Source: Siphonodentalium dalli (lineage: Eukaryota > Mollusca > Scaphopoda > Gadilida > Siphonodentaliidae). Taken from it: a stretch of DNA of 64,000 nucleotides. Made by a program: the position numbers and the translations under genes. Where the stretch lies: contig CP136069.1 of NCBI GenBank assembly GCA_032622095.1, forward strand, positions 158,461,043 to 158,525,042. The letters run 5' to 3'. This document shows positions 1 to 11,060 of this stretch, in pieces (within the stretch, counting starts at the first letter, position 1; each line of letters starts with the position of its first letter). The notes under the pieces are model-generated. The model did not search any database. It had not been told where the DNA came from and saw nothing but the letters and a program-made list of their open reading frames with translations.

Positions 1-509
1 CATTGATTATATTTATAATTATATCCCTTGCTGAGATATGTAAATACTTTGTTACTCAAGTATGCAGACACTCCTATTGCATGCTATAATTTCACACACT
101 CATCTACTCCTGACTCACCTCATTGATCCACGTTCCCCTTCTGAAACCGATCACGACATGGATATTTTTCTATCCCTCACTTACGCTGTCCTGGTTAGAT
201 AAAATGAATATCCCAGACATTCCACACATGCATCTAGTCGAATAGCGGTATATATATTTTGAAAATCACATCGAATCGCTATATTTTGACTTTTCTACAA
301 AAATAACTTGTTATCCACCGAGTCCCATTTGATAGTTAAAACCAGAAATGTGTACCAGGTTATCACACAAATGAACCACTCCTATGAGCCATATACACAA
401 AATACAACTGAAACGCTATATGACGTCATGACGTTATAAGATGAAAGTCCTCATTTGACAGAAAGGATTCTCAACATTCATTCTGAACATTATGTGTTGT
501 CGCTAAACG
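1..509. other. AT-rich stretch, no gene seen
   Basis: I find no coding pattern, RNA gene or clear repeat in this stretch before the (TA)n tract. Confidence 0.5.

Positions 510-550
<41 letters not shown>
510..550. repeat. (TA)n microsatellite, left flank
   Basis: An uninterrupted TA run of about 40 bp ends exactly where the inverted end of the 551-2146 element begins. Confidence 0.95.
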
Positions 551-551
<1 letters not shown>

Positions 552-1186
552 TAGAAGGTGACCCGACTTCGTCCGGGCTTTGACCTTGAATTGACCATTT
601 TGAAGGTCAAGGTCAGGTGGGGTCAAACACCAACACCCCAAAAATGGTGGAAATCGGCCCAGCGGATACCGGGAAATCGGCCCAGCGGATACCGACATCC
701 CCTATGCATAAAATTTCGTCCGTAAAAATCCGCCAGTTTAACCCGATTTGATTTCCACTCAAGTATATAAACGCGCCTCATATACACACGCTCATTAATT
801 ATCAAGTTTCAACGTAAAGATGCCCGAGATATCGCCAAGACGTCTGAAACAGTCAAATGCATCGGCCGGTTAAGCGTTAACGTGATCTAACGTTATGACC
901 TCTAACGACGTCATAGAAGTTACGCATTGTTTTTATCCTGATGGAAGATAGTACCACTTCTTCTTGATAATTGAGGCAGATAACTAAAACGGATACATAC
1001 GCATTATATATCGTTGGAAAGAGGAAACACGAAAGATTCTCACAGTGTCATTATTATGACTGGCATTTTATTATTCGCGCTGTTTCGAATCGATTTGTAA
1101 GCACCGAACTCAAATGAAAGTCACGTAACACAGCGTAAAAACAGATTTGACCTCGGCACGTGAAAAGTTTACCTCGGATCTTAAAA

Positions 1187-1552
1187 TCAATAGGCCTATG
1201 TCACCCCCGGCCGAAAATACCCCCACATACCAAGTTTCATCGAAATCGGGTCGGCCGTTTTCGAGTTCATCGATTACACACAAACAAACAAACAGATCTT
1301 CCAAAATATATAATACGTACGTACTCCCACAACATATATATATATATATCTATTATATATTTAAGAAGATCTGTGTATGTGTGTGTGTGTGTGCGTTTGT
1401 TTGTGTGTGTGTGTGTGTGAGGGTGGGTGTGTGTGTGTGTGTGTGTCTGTCTGTCTGTCTGTAATCGATAGACTCAAAAACGGCCGAGCCGATTTCGATG
1501 AAATTTGGTATGTCGGGGTATTTTCGGCCGGGGAGTGACATAGGCCTATTAA
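1187..1552. repeat. Internal inverted arms around TA/GT/TGTC microsatellites
   Basis: The segment 1187-1277 is the reverse complement of 1461-1552; both carry the GGCCGATTTCGATGAAA type motif and ATAGGCCTATT. Between them lie a short TA run (about 1331-1350) and a GT/TGTC tract (about 1376-1462). The arms could pair into a hairpin with a microsatellite loop. Confidence 0.8.
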
Positions 1553-2100
1553 TTTGCCCGTGCGACGTGACCTTGACCTTGAAATCGGGTATTTTCAAGG
1601 TCAAACGCCCGAATATCACGGGATTTCGATGAAACTTGGTATGTGGGGGTACCTTCGGCCGGGGAGTGGCATAAACCTATTAATTTGCCCGTGCGACGTG
1701 ACATTGACCTTGAAATCGGGTCATTTCAAGGTCAAACGCCCGAATATCACGGGATTTCGATGAAACTTTGTATGTGGGGGTACTTTCGTATGGGGAGTCT
1801 CATAAGCATATTCATTTGCCCGTGCGACGTGACATTGACCTTGAAATCGGGTCAATTCATGGTCAAATCGCCAATTTTGATGGGATTTCGACGAAATTTT
1901 ATACATAGGGTTACTTTTGTCCACTGAGTGTTTTGGACGGGTCAAATCGTGACCCCGACCTGACCTTGACATTCAAAATGATCAATTCGAGGTTAAATCG
2001 GGTAAAACCGGATGGATTTCGACGGGCACGTTTGTCGGGTAATTTTGTCCGGGCAGTGTTTTGGACTGGTCAAATCGTGACCCCAATTGACCTTCAAAAT
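1483..2100 (+). repeat. 131-bp tandem repeat array
   Basis: The word TGCGACGTGA recurs at 1561, 1692 and 1823, an exact 131-bp period, followed by two more diverged units with about 120-bp spacing. Each unit holds TGACCTTGA and TTTCGATGAAACTT motifs. The open frames across it are translations of the repeat and not genes. Confidence 0.85.
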
Positions 2101-2145
2101 GGACAATTCAAGGTCAAAGCCCGGACGAAGTCGGGTCACCTTCTA

Positions 2146-2146
<1 letters not shown>

Positions 2147-2198
<52 letters not shown>
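2147..2198. repeat. (TA)n microsatellite, right flank
   Basis: About 52 bp of pure TA directly follows the right inverted end. Confidence 0.95.
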
Positions 2199-2201
<3 letters not shown>

Positions 2202-2600
2202 AATGACCATTCGTTATGATTATTAATTGTAATTAGTAAACATGCCATTAACGGTCCGTTTAAATTGATATATCACGGTTGCCGTTCCTGGCGCATCAAC
2301 TGGCTGCTATTAATGGGCCAATGGTGGTAGACTGAAAAATATAGACGCCGCTTTTTAAAACGAAGAACAACACCGAGAACGTTGAATGCAAGACGAAATT
2401 AGGCGTGCTATATGTTATTTATGATTACGTATATGATGGTCGATAACTTAACAGAAATGGCCATTTAAGCTTATTGTCCATATTTGAATTTCCATACTAA
2501 CAGCTAGACAGTTTGGAAATTGATTTGCTCATAGAAACATACCAATTCTTTACAAATGGAAGTGAGAACTTGGGTACTCTTTATTTCACAGGGTCGTAAT
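2199..2600. other. No gene seen
   Basis: Unique-looking AT-rich DNA with no motif I can support. Confidence 0.4.
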
Positions 2601-3088
2601 CTATAGATAACCATCGGGTTCAATTAAACACGCCATTGCTGGTTTCTGGGGGGGGGTTGAACAAAACACAAAAAAATCACCTTGCCGTACGTACTCCGAC
2701 AACATAAGCTTTAAAATGGAACCAGGCAAAATTAAGCTCGGTGATGAGCTAGCAGTGAAGGCATGCCACTCAATAAATTTAGTTGTGATATAACTGTTAA
2801 GGCAATCGGAGGAACACCACCCATGGACAGCAATGACTTCATATCGGATATGCATTGGCAAGACAAGGTATAGCGGACATTTGCCCATATTCCCCAGCCG
2901 CTCGTTGATGGAAACAACGGACAATTCCCCACCGTCCACATGTTGTGTGTTGCTGAATATTCGATCCATGCATTGTGTTTTCCCAGAAGACATCTTGAAA
3001 TGCTCACGGGTGGGGTAAAATCGTTACATATATGATAACCAGGTACGTGGGATACAGATTGATTCGGCGGAGTATATATAATTTTCAC
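2601..3088 (-). other. Unrecognised overlapping open frames, possible decayed exon
   Basis: Two minus-strand frames stay open here: 2993-2601 (130 residues) and 3088-2732 (118 residues), overlapping in different frames. Base composition is less AT-rich than the neighbours. I see no signal peptide, zinc motif or family signature. The second frame has several Cys and Trp residues, as in secreted proteins, but that is weak. It could be a host exon or an old transposon fragment; I cannot assign a function. Confidence 0.2.
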
Positions 3089-3312
3089 ACCGAAACCTGC
3101 ATGGTTGGGCGATTCGTCGGAAGGAGATGGGTGGTCGAGTGTATGTGGTTTCCTTACCGCACAGGTAGGCCTACTATATAATTATGATAGCCCTATTCGG
3201 ATTAAATAGAGGAAATTCGAAAAGATTTAGAAAACAAGTAATTTAAATATGGCTCTCAAGGATATCTCCTATGCCTTGGTCGATTGGACGGATCATCTGG
3301 AGCGGTACATGA

Positions 3313-3648
3313 TTACTGCATGGTGGGTTCGGAGGTGTCGCCGATAACGACTTTCCGTCGAATGATGCCCGAATCTATGTCTGGATCTGCATAGAATATG
3401 ACGTAGGATCCTTGCAGATTTATATATAGGCCGGATATACCACTCTGAACTCCTCGACCTGTGACCTCTGGGGCCAAGCTGAAACGGTGACGGAATCTGA
3501 CGAGGTTTGCCGAATTATTTATATACGTCGGGATTGTGGGACGGACGACGATGTTTCTAAAAAGATGGTTGTTGAAATCGCCCCGTTTGTAGGCATATAG
3601 GCCTAGCCTATATATACACGCGGATATAGGCTCAAAATATAGGATCAC
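3313..3648 (-). other. Unrecognised 111-residue open frame
   Basis: A minus-strand frame runs from 3648 to a stop at 3313. The middle reads like an ordinary globular protein, mixed polar and hydrophobic with no low complexity, but I recognise no domain. It lies about 225 bp upstream, on the same strand, of the frames at 2601-3088, so the two could be exons of one gene. No convincing splice sites were identified. Confidence 0.2.
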
Positions 3649-3739
3649 TGATCAATGTTGTTTTATAAGTTTAGCTTCTATCTCAAAACTGAACAATATT
3701 TCCCTCTGTCACTTTCAAATCGAGTTGATATTGTGATAT

Positions 3740-3830
3740 TTGCTTAACTTGTGTAACACTATCACAATTCTCTCTAACCTGGGTAACTTCATCACAATTT
3801 CAGGAACCTGGGTAACTTTATCACAGAAAA
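3740..3830 (+). repeat. Three-unit ~30-bp tandem repeat
   Basis: Units share CCTGGGTAACTTYATCACA; the first is diverged (CTTGTGTAACACTATCACA). No function is evident. Confidence 0.7.
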
Positions 3831-4340
3831 CCGGTGAGAGTGACCTATTCAGCCCCAATGATCCCCACTCTTTGGTACCACTATATACTATTCATAGTAG
3901 ATTTTGAGAGGAGGTACATCTAAGTGGCTAGCACTTGTCCTCCAATCCCGTCACCATATCATTTTGATAAATAAATATGTTTAAACCATAGTATATTTTG
4001 AGATTTATGAATGCCCACCTCCAAACAGGCATCCAAAGAAAGCACACCGACATCCCCGGACAAGCTGGTTATGTCAGACAACAAGCTAAAGATAGAATAG
4101 CAAGGTTGTGAATACACACCACCAAAACGGATATTCAGAGAATGCACACCGGCGTCTCTACTCAGGACTAGATGATGACGTTAGGCGACAAGCTAAAAAT
4201 AAAATATCAACAACTGCATCCGCGCTTTTTTGTCTGCTGCATATTAGTCCAGGAGATATTGGTCGACCTCTGCACCCCCTCAGAACTCAACTTCACCCCA
4301 CTAATTTTCTTTCTTAATGTCTCCTCTAATTTTTTTCGGT
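3831..4340. other. No gene seen
   Basis: AT-rich stretch with only short open frames lacking any recognisable motif. Confidence 0.35.
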
Positions 4341-5460
4341 TGTTAACAAGAAACAAAAGTGGCCGCAGAGACTCCAGACAAGATATGGCGTCCATCATGG
4401 CGGCCATTTTTTGTATATGCACCAGGTCTCTTTGATCGCCGTAATAGTTAAGATGATATCACATTCGGTCTTGTTTTCCGCTCGATTCGTCATGATAATA
4501 TACAACACTTACAAATTAGCTAAAAGTCCGACACCAGAATCCAATATGGCGGCCAAGATGGCCGCCGAAATGTGAAAATATGCTATTTTTCTGACATTTT
4601 ACCACCTTTCGTTTGTCTTTGTGGGAAAATATTGGCATCTGGGCCTGATGTTATACATTTATCGTATAGAAGAGTGATTGCCGAACACATGGGGAACATA
4701 ATATATATACATTGTGTGATATTTTTGTCCGATATCACGTTTTCCCAAATGCCGGTATAATAGGTCAAAGCCGAATCTACGTCAATAACGCGATGTAATG
4801 TTTCGAATCGATTAATGTTATTGCTATCATAACAACACCCATGCATATATATGCGCAGGAGATACTCGAGCCAGGATTCCTCTTATACCTGATTTGACGA
4901 ATATTCACCTAAATCCAAGATGGCGGCCAAAATGGCCACAAGAAATAGACAAATCTCCAAAAATCATCGATTTTAACATCAGTATTGTCATGACATCTCC
5001 ACACCTGCTTGCTATTGTGAGTTGGGAACACTTAGGCGAAGAACTTTTCTTGCACCATATCCAAATAAAAGTCCCTCAAATCCAAATTGGCGCCCACAAT
5101 TGCGGACAGATTTTGAAAAATCACCGAAATTCCTTCATATTCACATCATTGGGCATTATTGTCGAGACAACTCTACCTATTATTACAGCTGAGTTGGAAA
5201 TACTGAGGTGAAGTAATTACCTTACATCTCATGAAATAAATGGTTTTCCAAATCGAAGATGGCGGCCAACATGGCGACCGAAATTCGAAAACACGCCTAC
5301 ATTCCTTTACTTTCTTACGATGGGCGTTATTGTTACACGATTTCTACCCACCATCACATGTTGATATGGAATATTGATCTGAAGTGTTCATTAGGGTTTG
5401 GCAGTTGATACTCACAATCAATATGGCGGCCAAACTGGCGGCCAGATATTGAAAAGAAGC
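4340..5460 (+). repeat. ~165-bp degenerate tandem repeat with ATGGCGGCC doublets
   Basis: Doublets of the form AANATGGCGGCCAANATGGCGGCC (allowing decay) occur near 4388, 4542, 4917, 5083, 5255 and 5420. Most spacings are 154-172 bp, with one double-length gap. Sequence between doublets is diverged but keeps shared words. The leading stretch (AAAAGTGGCCGC followed by GAGAC) is also found at 46470, linking this array to the family at 46.4-47.3 and 59-63 kb. Confidence 0.75.
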
Positions 5461-6120
5461 CGATATTATCACATACTAATTTCAACTTCTTGTCATAATA
5501 TCGATCTGTATAGACGAAACGGTACATTAGCTCTAACGTAAGTCGTAACCTTTTGGAACGTTTATAACCCACAATCGCGATGTGACATTTCAAAATCCAT
5601 TCTCCACTAAGGGCCCATACTGGTCGTAACCGTATATAGGTGCGCCGAATATTCATATTATGACTTCCAAGAATCAAAACAACAGTAGCTGAGCTTAATC
5701 TAATTTGTCCCATTTAGCATTATCTAGACCAGTTTCCATCCATCTCCTCGTCAGATTAATCTATCTCGCTCACAACAGTTTTCTACACTTCTTTGTAGAA
5801 GGGTCCCACTAATCGGAATGTTTCAAACAATACATATGCCGGTGTCATATTCACGTGTTTGTTTCGGAAGCTTGGAATTCGTATCCTTTTCTTGGCGAGC
5901 TTCATTCGTGGTATAGCTTATGGTATAATTCAGATGCTACATATGGGGTATGGGCGTCATCTTGTGCGATACACTAGAAATGTATTCGGTCGATACGCAT
6001 ACTAGCTTTCAGAAGGACCTATCTATCTGCGTATTGTCAGCTTTGTTGACTTAATCTGGATAACAACATGTACAGCGGGTGATCTTCCCAAACAGCCACT
6101 TCTCAGTATATGCGCCATTG
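5461..6120. other. No gene seen
   Basis: I find no repeat or coding motif that I can support. Confidence 0.35.
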
Positions 6121-6338
6121 TGTTGTATTGTAGATTGGTACATGTATGTGTAATATCAGTGAGCGTCTTACGTGACAAACCTGAGATGAAATATAGTTTA
6201 ATCGTACCAGAGAGATACACAAAACACGTGCTTTCACAAGCGACAACCAGACAATAATAAAACAGGTCACACACAGCAGAGACCTTAACAAGACGCTCAC
6301 GGATATTACACATACATGTACCAATCAACAATACAACA
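6121..6338. repeat. Inverted repeat overlapping a LINE fragment
   Basis: Bases 6121-6173 and 6286-6338 are reverse complements with few mismatches, separated by 112 bp. The right arm is coding sequence of the reverse-transcriptase fragment that follows, so the left arm is an inverted duplicate of part of that LINE. Confidence 0.8.
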
Positions 6339-6579
6339 GAGTAACGCTAGAAAAAATACATTACACATTTTCCGACCAATACTGGAATATGCCTCCCCTG
6401 TGTGGGATAACTGCCCTAATTATCTTAGTGATGCTGACATTGAAAAGGTTCAGTACGAAATGGCCCGAATAGTAACAGGTGCAACCATCAGTACCCGTAA
6501 CGCGCGTCTTTTATCAGAAACTGGCTGGGAACTCCTCTCCTCACGTCGTAGAAAACACAAGCTATGTCAATTTTTTTAA
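6280..6579 (+). pseudogene. LINE reverse transcriptase C-terminal fragment
   Basis: The frame from 6370 reads FRPILEYASPVWDN, then a segment with ARIVTGAT and ETGWELLSSRRRKHKL. These are hallmarks of the thumb and post-thumb region of non-LTR retrotransposon (CR1/Jockey/L2-like) reverse transcriptases. Just upstream the matching sequence (RVTLEKIHYT) sits in another frame, so a frameshift lies near 6365-6372. The fragment stops at 6579 and what follows is not recognisable. No catalytic motif is present. It is a short 5'-truncated, broken relic, not an active element. Confidence 0.85.
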
Positions 6580-7183
6580 ATGCTACGTGGACCAGCTTCC
6601 ATTTCCATTGGTTGGTCGAGCATGCTTCGCTGCATGGACTTGTTAAGTGGTCACGAGCTGTAAAACAAATTCCATGGGGACCCCATGGCTTTTGAGTATA
6701 TTTTGTGGTTGTTCAATATCTTGAATAATGATCATGTGGTTAATTATTAAAATGTAATTCATCATAATTGGTAACAGTTATTGCTTCAGTATAGTATGAT
6801 TTCTCTAATGTACATAACTCTTCTTTCACGCACATGCTACCTTTATTACTAGCTTTTTGCCGATTCGGAATTTTCTTCCTGTCAACAGGTCAGAAAGTGA
6901 CAGTGTTACTGGTGAAACTATATGCAGTCGCGCACCCTGCATTGATAAGATAGAAAACGACTATAAAATAACATACACCCGTAACAATCCGGTGTCTACA
7001 ATCATGGTCCAAATGATTCTCATCGATGTCACACATATTTACACTATATTGCAGCGATATACATATATACAAATGATATTTCATCCATTCCTTGCACCTA
7101 TTCAAATGTTCGAATACACGAGACAATGTATGAGTACTCATGTTTCAATCGGAATTGTTATTAATCTGGAATATTCTACTTAC
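6580..7183. other. No gene seen between LINE relic and lectin-like exon
   Basis: A minus-strand polypyrimidine-plus-AG sequence occurs near 6940-6960 and might be an acceptor for a further lectin exon. The frames after it do not show a lectin C-terminus, so I do not call an exon. Confidence 0.3.
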
Positions 7184-7367
7184 AATCCGTACTCAAACAC
7201 CGATCCTGTTAGGTTTTTACGTATATAATTGATGAAATTCCGCCTCTTCATATCCGAATCCATAGCCAACAAGTGTCCTCCGTTAGTTTGGTTGCAAAAC
7301 TGCCTGGCATTTTCATAACAGTACCCTTCCGAGTAAAAAATCCACTTCGCCAGTCCCATCGTGTCAC
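7184..7367 (-). CDS. Possible C-type-lectin-like domain exon (partial gene)
   Basis: Read on the minus strand, this 184-bp segment begins just after an AG at 7369-7368 and ends at a good donor GTAAGT (GT at 7183-7182). It encodes about 60 residues including KWIFYSEGYCYENARQFC, then GGHLLAMDSD and NFINYIRKN. This matches the first half of a C-type lectin-like domain: an aromatic strand, the A-x-x-x-C helix and the HLL-x-x-x-S strand. The usual spacing between GYCY and the W-x-x-A helix is short here. The matching second half (WIG, WND, final Cys) was not found nearby, so the gene is incomplete in view or is a relic. Start phase 1, end phase 2. Lectin function is inferred only. Confidence 0.45.
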
Positions 7368-8150
7368 CTACATTGGAGATACATATAATCAAATGTATTT
7401 AACGTCGTTTTGTCATAATTCCAAGACTGGTCATTATAATAACTCACTTGAAAGTCAGCAACTTTTGGCACTATTCATCTTACAATTTAACCTACAATAA
7501 TGGACAATGTGAGAAATATAATCGCCAAACTTCCACGAGAATATCATGTTTTAATGTATATTGTATTGTTAGTTTACCATTCCGAAGTATCGGTTTAAGT
7601 CAAAGGAAATTGGACTACATAATAACTCCCAAACCTATTTATTGCAAGATTTCATGGGCAAACATCATTGATAACGTTGTCATTTTAAGCCAGGTTTTAT
7701 GTTCAAACTCTCGAGGCGGCTTCTAGCACTTAGATATATACGGAAGGCCGATCTTTTCACTAAAAAGTTGTTCACTGCATTAATTACAGGTTGTGGTTAA
7801 TAGAGTGAGTATATGGTGCTATAGACGCAGTCTCGACCCAATGCAGGGACGTGATTATAGATTGTCTCCGTGTTAGGAGGGCTGTCCAAATTCTAACTAC
7901 ACGCCCTTGAACCATATTATATCAAATTCACAAGTTTGCGCGTAATTCAATGTGTATGCACCGCCACCCGTGGGGGTTTGATTTTTCCCAACTGGTCCCT
8001 CACATCCGCCTGGATGGTAGCATATTCTAACTGAATCAGTGGTCTTTTTGTCGCTAGCCGGGGTGGCATAATCCATTGGGCCGAACAGTAAGAAAATGTG
8101 TAGATCTGAGCCTGAACAATCCTAATATCTAGTGTCTAACGCCATGCAAA
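7368..8150. other. No gene seen
   Basis: Upstream of the lectin-like exon on the minus strand I could not identify a signal-peptide exon. Short frames only. Confidence 0.3.
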
Positions 8151-8480
8151 TTACCTCGATTTAAAAAAATTAATTATCAGTTTCTGACTGCCACTGGGGA
8201 GGGACGGGGACACACCGAATCGACTATGGTTCGGCCCGGTATGAGGAATATTTGAAATATGAACATGACATTTGCTAAATCCTAGCATCCAGAGTGGCAT
8301 CAAGCTTTCCATTTGTTGGATAATTTGAGACCTGACACCCCTCCCCAAAGGTTGGAAAATTTCCAACAGTTTCTGATTTCAGTCCAAATGTTTTACCAAA
8401 AATAGGAAAATATGCTTGAATAGTTTACCAAAGTTGGGGGGGGGGTCAGACACCCATGTTGTCATGTCCCTGTCCCAACA
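8150..8480. repeat. Dispersed repeat with TTTCCAAC and GGGACGTG-type words
   Basis: This segment shares a diffuse pattern with 51290-51470 (CCGGTRTGAG, then AAATAYGAACATGA, AAATCCTA, and a TTTCCAA run beside ACACCCC) and with the interior of the element at 20-22 kb. It is an old dispersed repeat of unknown class. Confidence 0.6.
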
Positions 8481-8719
8481 GTTGTACAATGGCATCAATA
8501 TATCGTGGATTTATCCATGTATTTGAATTCGACCGTTTAGTTACTTTATCGTATGTAGATGAGGACTCATTTCTCATTTTAATATGTAGATATATACCAT
8601 CTGAACAGACATGGCGCATTTGAAAATACTGGTGTATATTGTAGTGGGGATAATATAGGTCGCTAAAGACACGAAATACCTGTACATACTCTACGAAATC
8701 TAAGCATAATCAGATGTGA

Positions 8720-9090
8720 AGTAAACGCTCTTTATTTAATCCGTATAATAAACAGACTATTTTAACACATGTTATCGTTACCAAGTTTAACTTTTCAACC
8801 TACCTCTTGGTTTTTTAGATCCCGAAAACAATCCCTATTCTTGTGATAAATATTCCCTTGCCCGACCCTTCGATCTGTTTGAAATATTCCAACCCAAATT
8901 AATGTTTTCTTAAACGGACATGGCTCATTCGAAACTCCAGATTTTGTCTACATAATTTCGATAAATACACGAAAGATTGGTATGCTTTGAAAAACACTTT
9001 GCCAAAGTTACAGCTATTTTCCATCCGTTGTCAATTTTTCGCCCCAAGTCAGACAAACGCTCTTTATTGCTACCATATCAGGAATAGAAT
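8720..9090. repeat. Two AAACGCTCTTTATT repeats
   Basis: AAACGCTCTTTATT occurs at about 8723 and 9057, and again near 12434 where it is followed, as at 9057, by CCATATCAGGAA. This indicates a short dispersed repeat family. Confidence 0.55.
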
Positions 9091-9747
9091 AGCACGGAGC
9101 GCTCTTTTCTGTTCCATGTCGTGCCAATGGCTGTTTTTTTGTTTGGGTCCCAAACACCTTGTTCATACTTGCATTTTCGTTACTTCTTTGCGTCTTTTTT
9201 TTTGGTTACAGAATGATCGTAGAAAGGTAGTTAAGCTATTTATCGACCTACTTCGATACCGGGAAAAATACAAAAGCTAATACTATTATTTGTATTTTGG
9301 AGCGCAAACCGTCATGTGGCTTTAATATGACTACATATTCCTCAAATAAAATAGGGGATACATTCGGTCTTATATCTGACTGAAAGTACATGTTGGACAT
9401 TATTAGACCCTGAGGCTAAAACAATACATTTTACACCGAGTATTGGTTGGAAATTTTAATTATAACGTAAGTGTATATTTGAGCTATCATAATCTATTTT
9501 CTATGTCTGAAAATTCCAACCGATGTATAGTCAACAGTCGATCGGTCTATGACTTGTAGAATCCAATTGTTGAAAATGTTACCAAGATGAGTGATAGAAA
9601 ATCACCAACCCCCCTCCAACTGACACCTCGTCCTTAATGAAAGCAACTGATTATCATGAGGCCCATTTCTGTTTAATCTAAATAAAAATTTCCAACAATC
9701 CATAACGGTAAGTATATAACATCGGCCAATAAAGCGAATGCGAATAA
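9091..9747. other. No gene seen
   Basis: AT-rich DNA with no supported feature. Confidence 0.35.
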
Positions 9748-9890
9748 CAAGGATAGGATAGGATAATTTTTATTTACAATACACATACATGGAAAGTACA
9801 ATTACAAATAAATATAATATTAATAGACTATACATGTATATTGCTAGGGGTGATATAGTCATGGCTGACTGTCTTCCTGTCTGACAATCT
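9748..9890 (-). mobile_element. Retroposon 3' end ending in (TATCC)n
   Basis: On the minus strand the segment runs from GACAGGAAGACAGTCAGCC to a terminal TTATCCTATCCTATCC. A diverged copy lies at 23725-23850 in the same orientation. A short unit with a conserved 3' tail of TATCC repeats is typical of LINE or SINE 3' ends. Confidence 0.6.
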
Positions 9891-9967
9891 ATATTATAAT
9901 ATATTTTTTGTTGCAGTTGGCTCATCATACATTACCAGTCGATGTGATGAATTCTACCCGTAAAACA

Positions 9968-10048
9968 GTTTGCGATTACAAAACGTGTACCGGTACGGGT
10001 GGCTACCCGTACGCGTACCCGTACCCGTACCGGTTTGAAATCGCAAAC
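9968..10048. repeat. Hairpin with TACCCG repeat loop
   Basis: GTTTGCGATT at 9968 pairs with AATCGCAAAC ending at 10048. Between them are GTACCGGTACGGGT and several TACCCG units that can also pair. The GTTTGCGATT word recurs in the 33.4-kb cluster. Confidence 0.75.
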
Positions 10049-10074
10049 TCGCTATTATTATTCCAATAACATTC

Positions 10075-10385
10075 TTATATCTCAGGAACGGCTGGACCGA
10101 TTCACCTGATCTTTTTGGTTTCAGTATATAACTTTGGAAGATCTAGTAAAATAGCATATTGAGAATTTCGTCCGACCTTAACCTTCTGAGTTATCGCCAT
10201 TTTCCTGATTTTTGCAGGGGGGGTCTGGAAAAAAATTGCACATATAGGGCCCAAAAAGTTTTTTTCGACCTCGAGGGACCCACCACCCCATTTTTCCAAA
10301 AAAAATATTTTTTTCCTCCAAAATTTTGGGGACCCACCCCCCGTTTCTCATGTTTTTATCAAAATTTCAGAGGTTTTTCTTAGCC
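10075..10385. repeat. Probable dispersed repeat beginning CTCAGGAACGGCTGGACCGATT
   Basis: The start resembles the CTCAAAAACGGCCGAGCCGATT motif at 1472. The rest is a C-, T- and A-run-rich segment with GGGACCCACC at two places (about 10275 and 10330). No coding content. Confidence 0.45.
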
Positions 10386-10759
10386 GTTCTCAAATAACTG
10401 TGTTAACTGCCTTACTAATTGGTAAACACAGATCAGAAAAACGAAAAATATACTGTATTTCCATGTGTTTCCTGGTCTTTTCAGTATCTAACAACAATAT
10501 TAAGTAAGCATTATGTAGGTACACTATATGTCACAAATTGCCCTAGACCCCATTATAGCCTTAATATATCGAGTGTGTCTGACAGAGAACACTGGCCAGT
10601 GTAAATAGTGGTAAACAGGTCAGGGGTTCCACAATTATATGTGCATGATCAAAGAACTCTTTAGTCTTATCCAACGGGATGGGGTGGGAGGGGAATTGTT
10701 TTTTTTGTTATGTATACACATAGATATATGGTTATTATACTGCTCGATATTAGTCGGCG

Positions 10760-11060
10760 GGTATATAGTTGACGTCTCGAGCCGTCTGTCCGTACAAACA
10801 TTTTGAATTTTAACTCAAGAGTCAGTTAGTTGTCATATCTGATGCCCTATGGCATGGTGACGGACCAGAAATGGGGGACGAATATGCATAATATCGCGGG
10901 TTGTGACCACCAATGCCTACCAGAGTTATGGGCCCTGTTCGACTTTATGAAATTCAGTCCATACAAAGTTTTTGCAATATAAGTTAAGTGTCGGTTGTCA
11001 AATTTTGATGTGGTTTGGTATGGTGATAGACCAGAATGAAGAATTGAATGTCATTTCGCA
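10760..11060 (+). repeat. Two-unit degenerate tandem repeat (~170 bp)
   Basis: TAACTCAAGAGTCAGTTAGTTGTCA...GGTGACGGACCAGAA is echoed about 170 bp later as TAAGTTAAGTGTCGGTTGTCA...GGTGATAGACCAGAA. Shared order and spacing support an old duplication. Confidence 0.6.

Larger units (their letters stand above)
551..2146. mobile_element. Non-autonomous element with ~60-bp inverted ends between (TA)n tracts
   Basis: The left end (551 to about 612, beginning CTAGAAGGTGACCCGACTTC) is repeated almost perfectly in inverse orientation at about 2084-2146, with one clear mismatch in the outer 50 bases. Both ends abut pure (TA)n tracts. Inside are an inverted pair of arms around microsatellites and a 131-bp tandem array. 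The layout of inverted ends, microsatellite and core tandem repeats resembles the bivalve pearl and Drosophila DINE-1-like mini-elements (recalled family knowledge). No transposase is present, so movement would need help in trans. Superfamily is not assigned. Confidence 0.75.

Noticed and set aside
1147-1464. Cys/Val-rich open frame
   Set aside because: It is a translation of the GT microsatellite and adjoining repeat.
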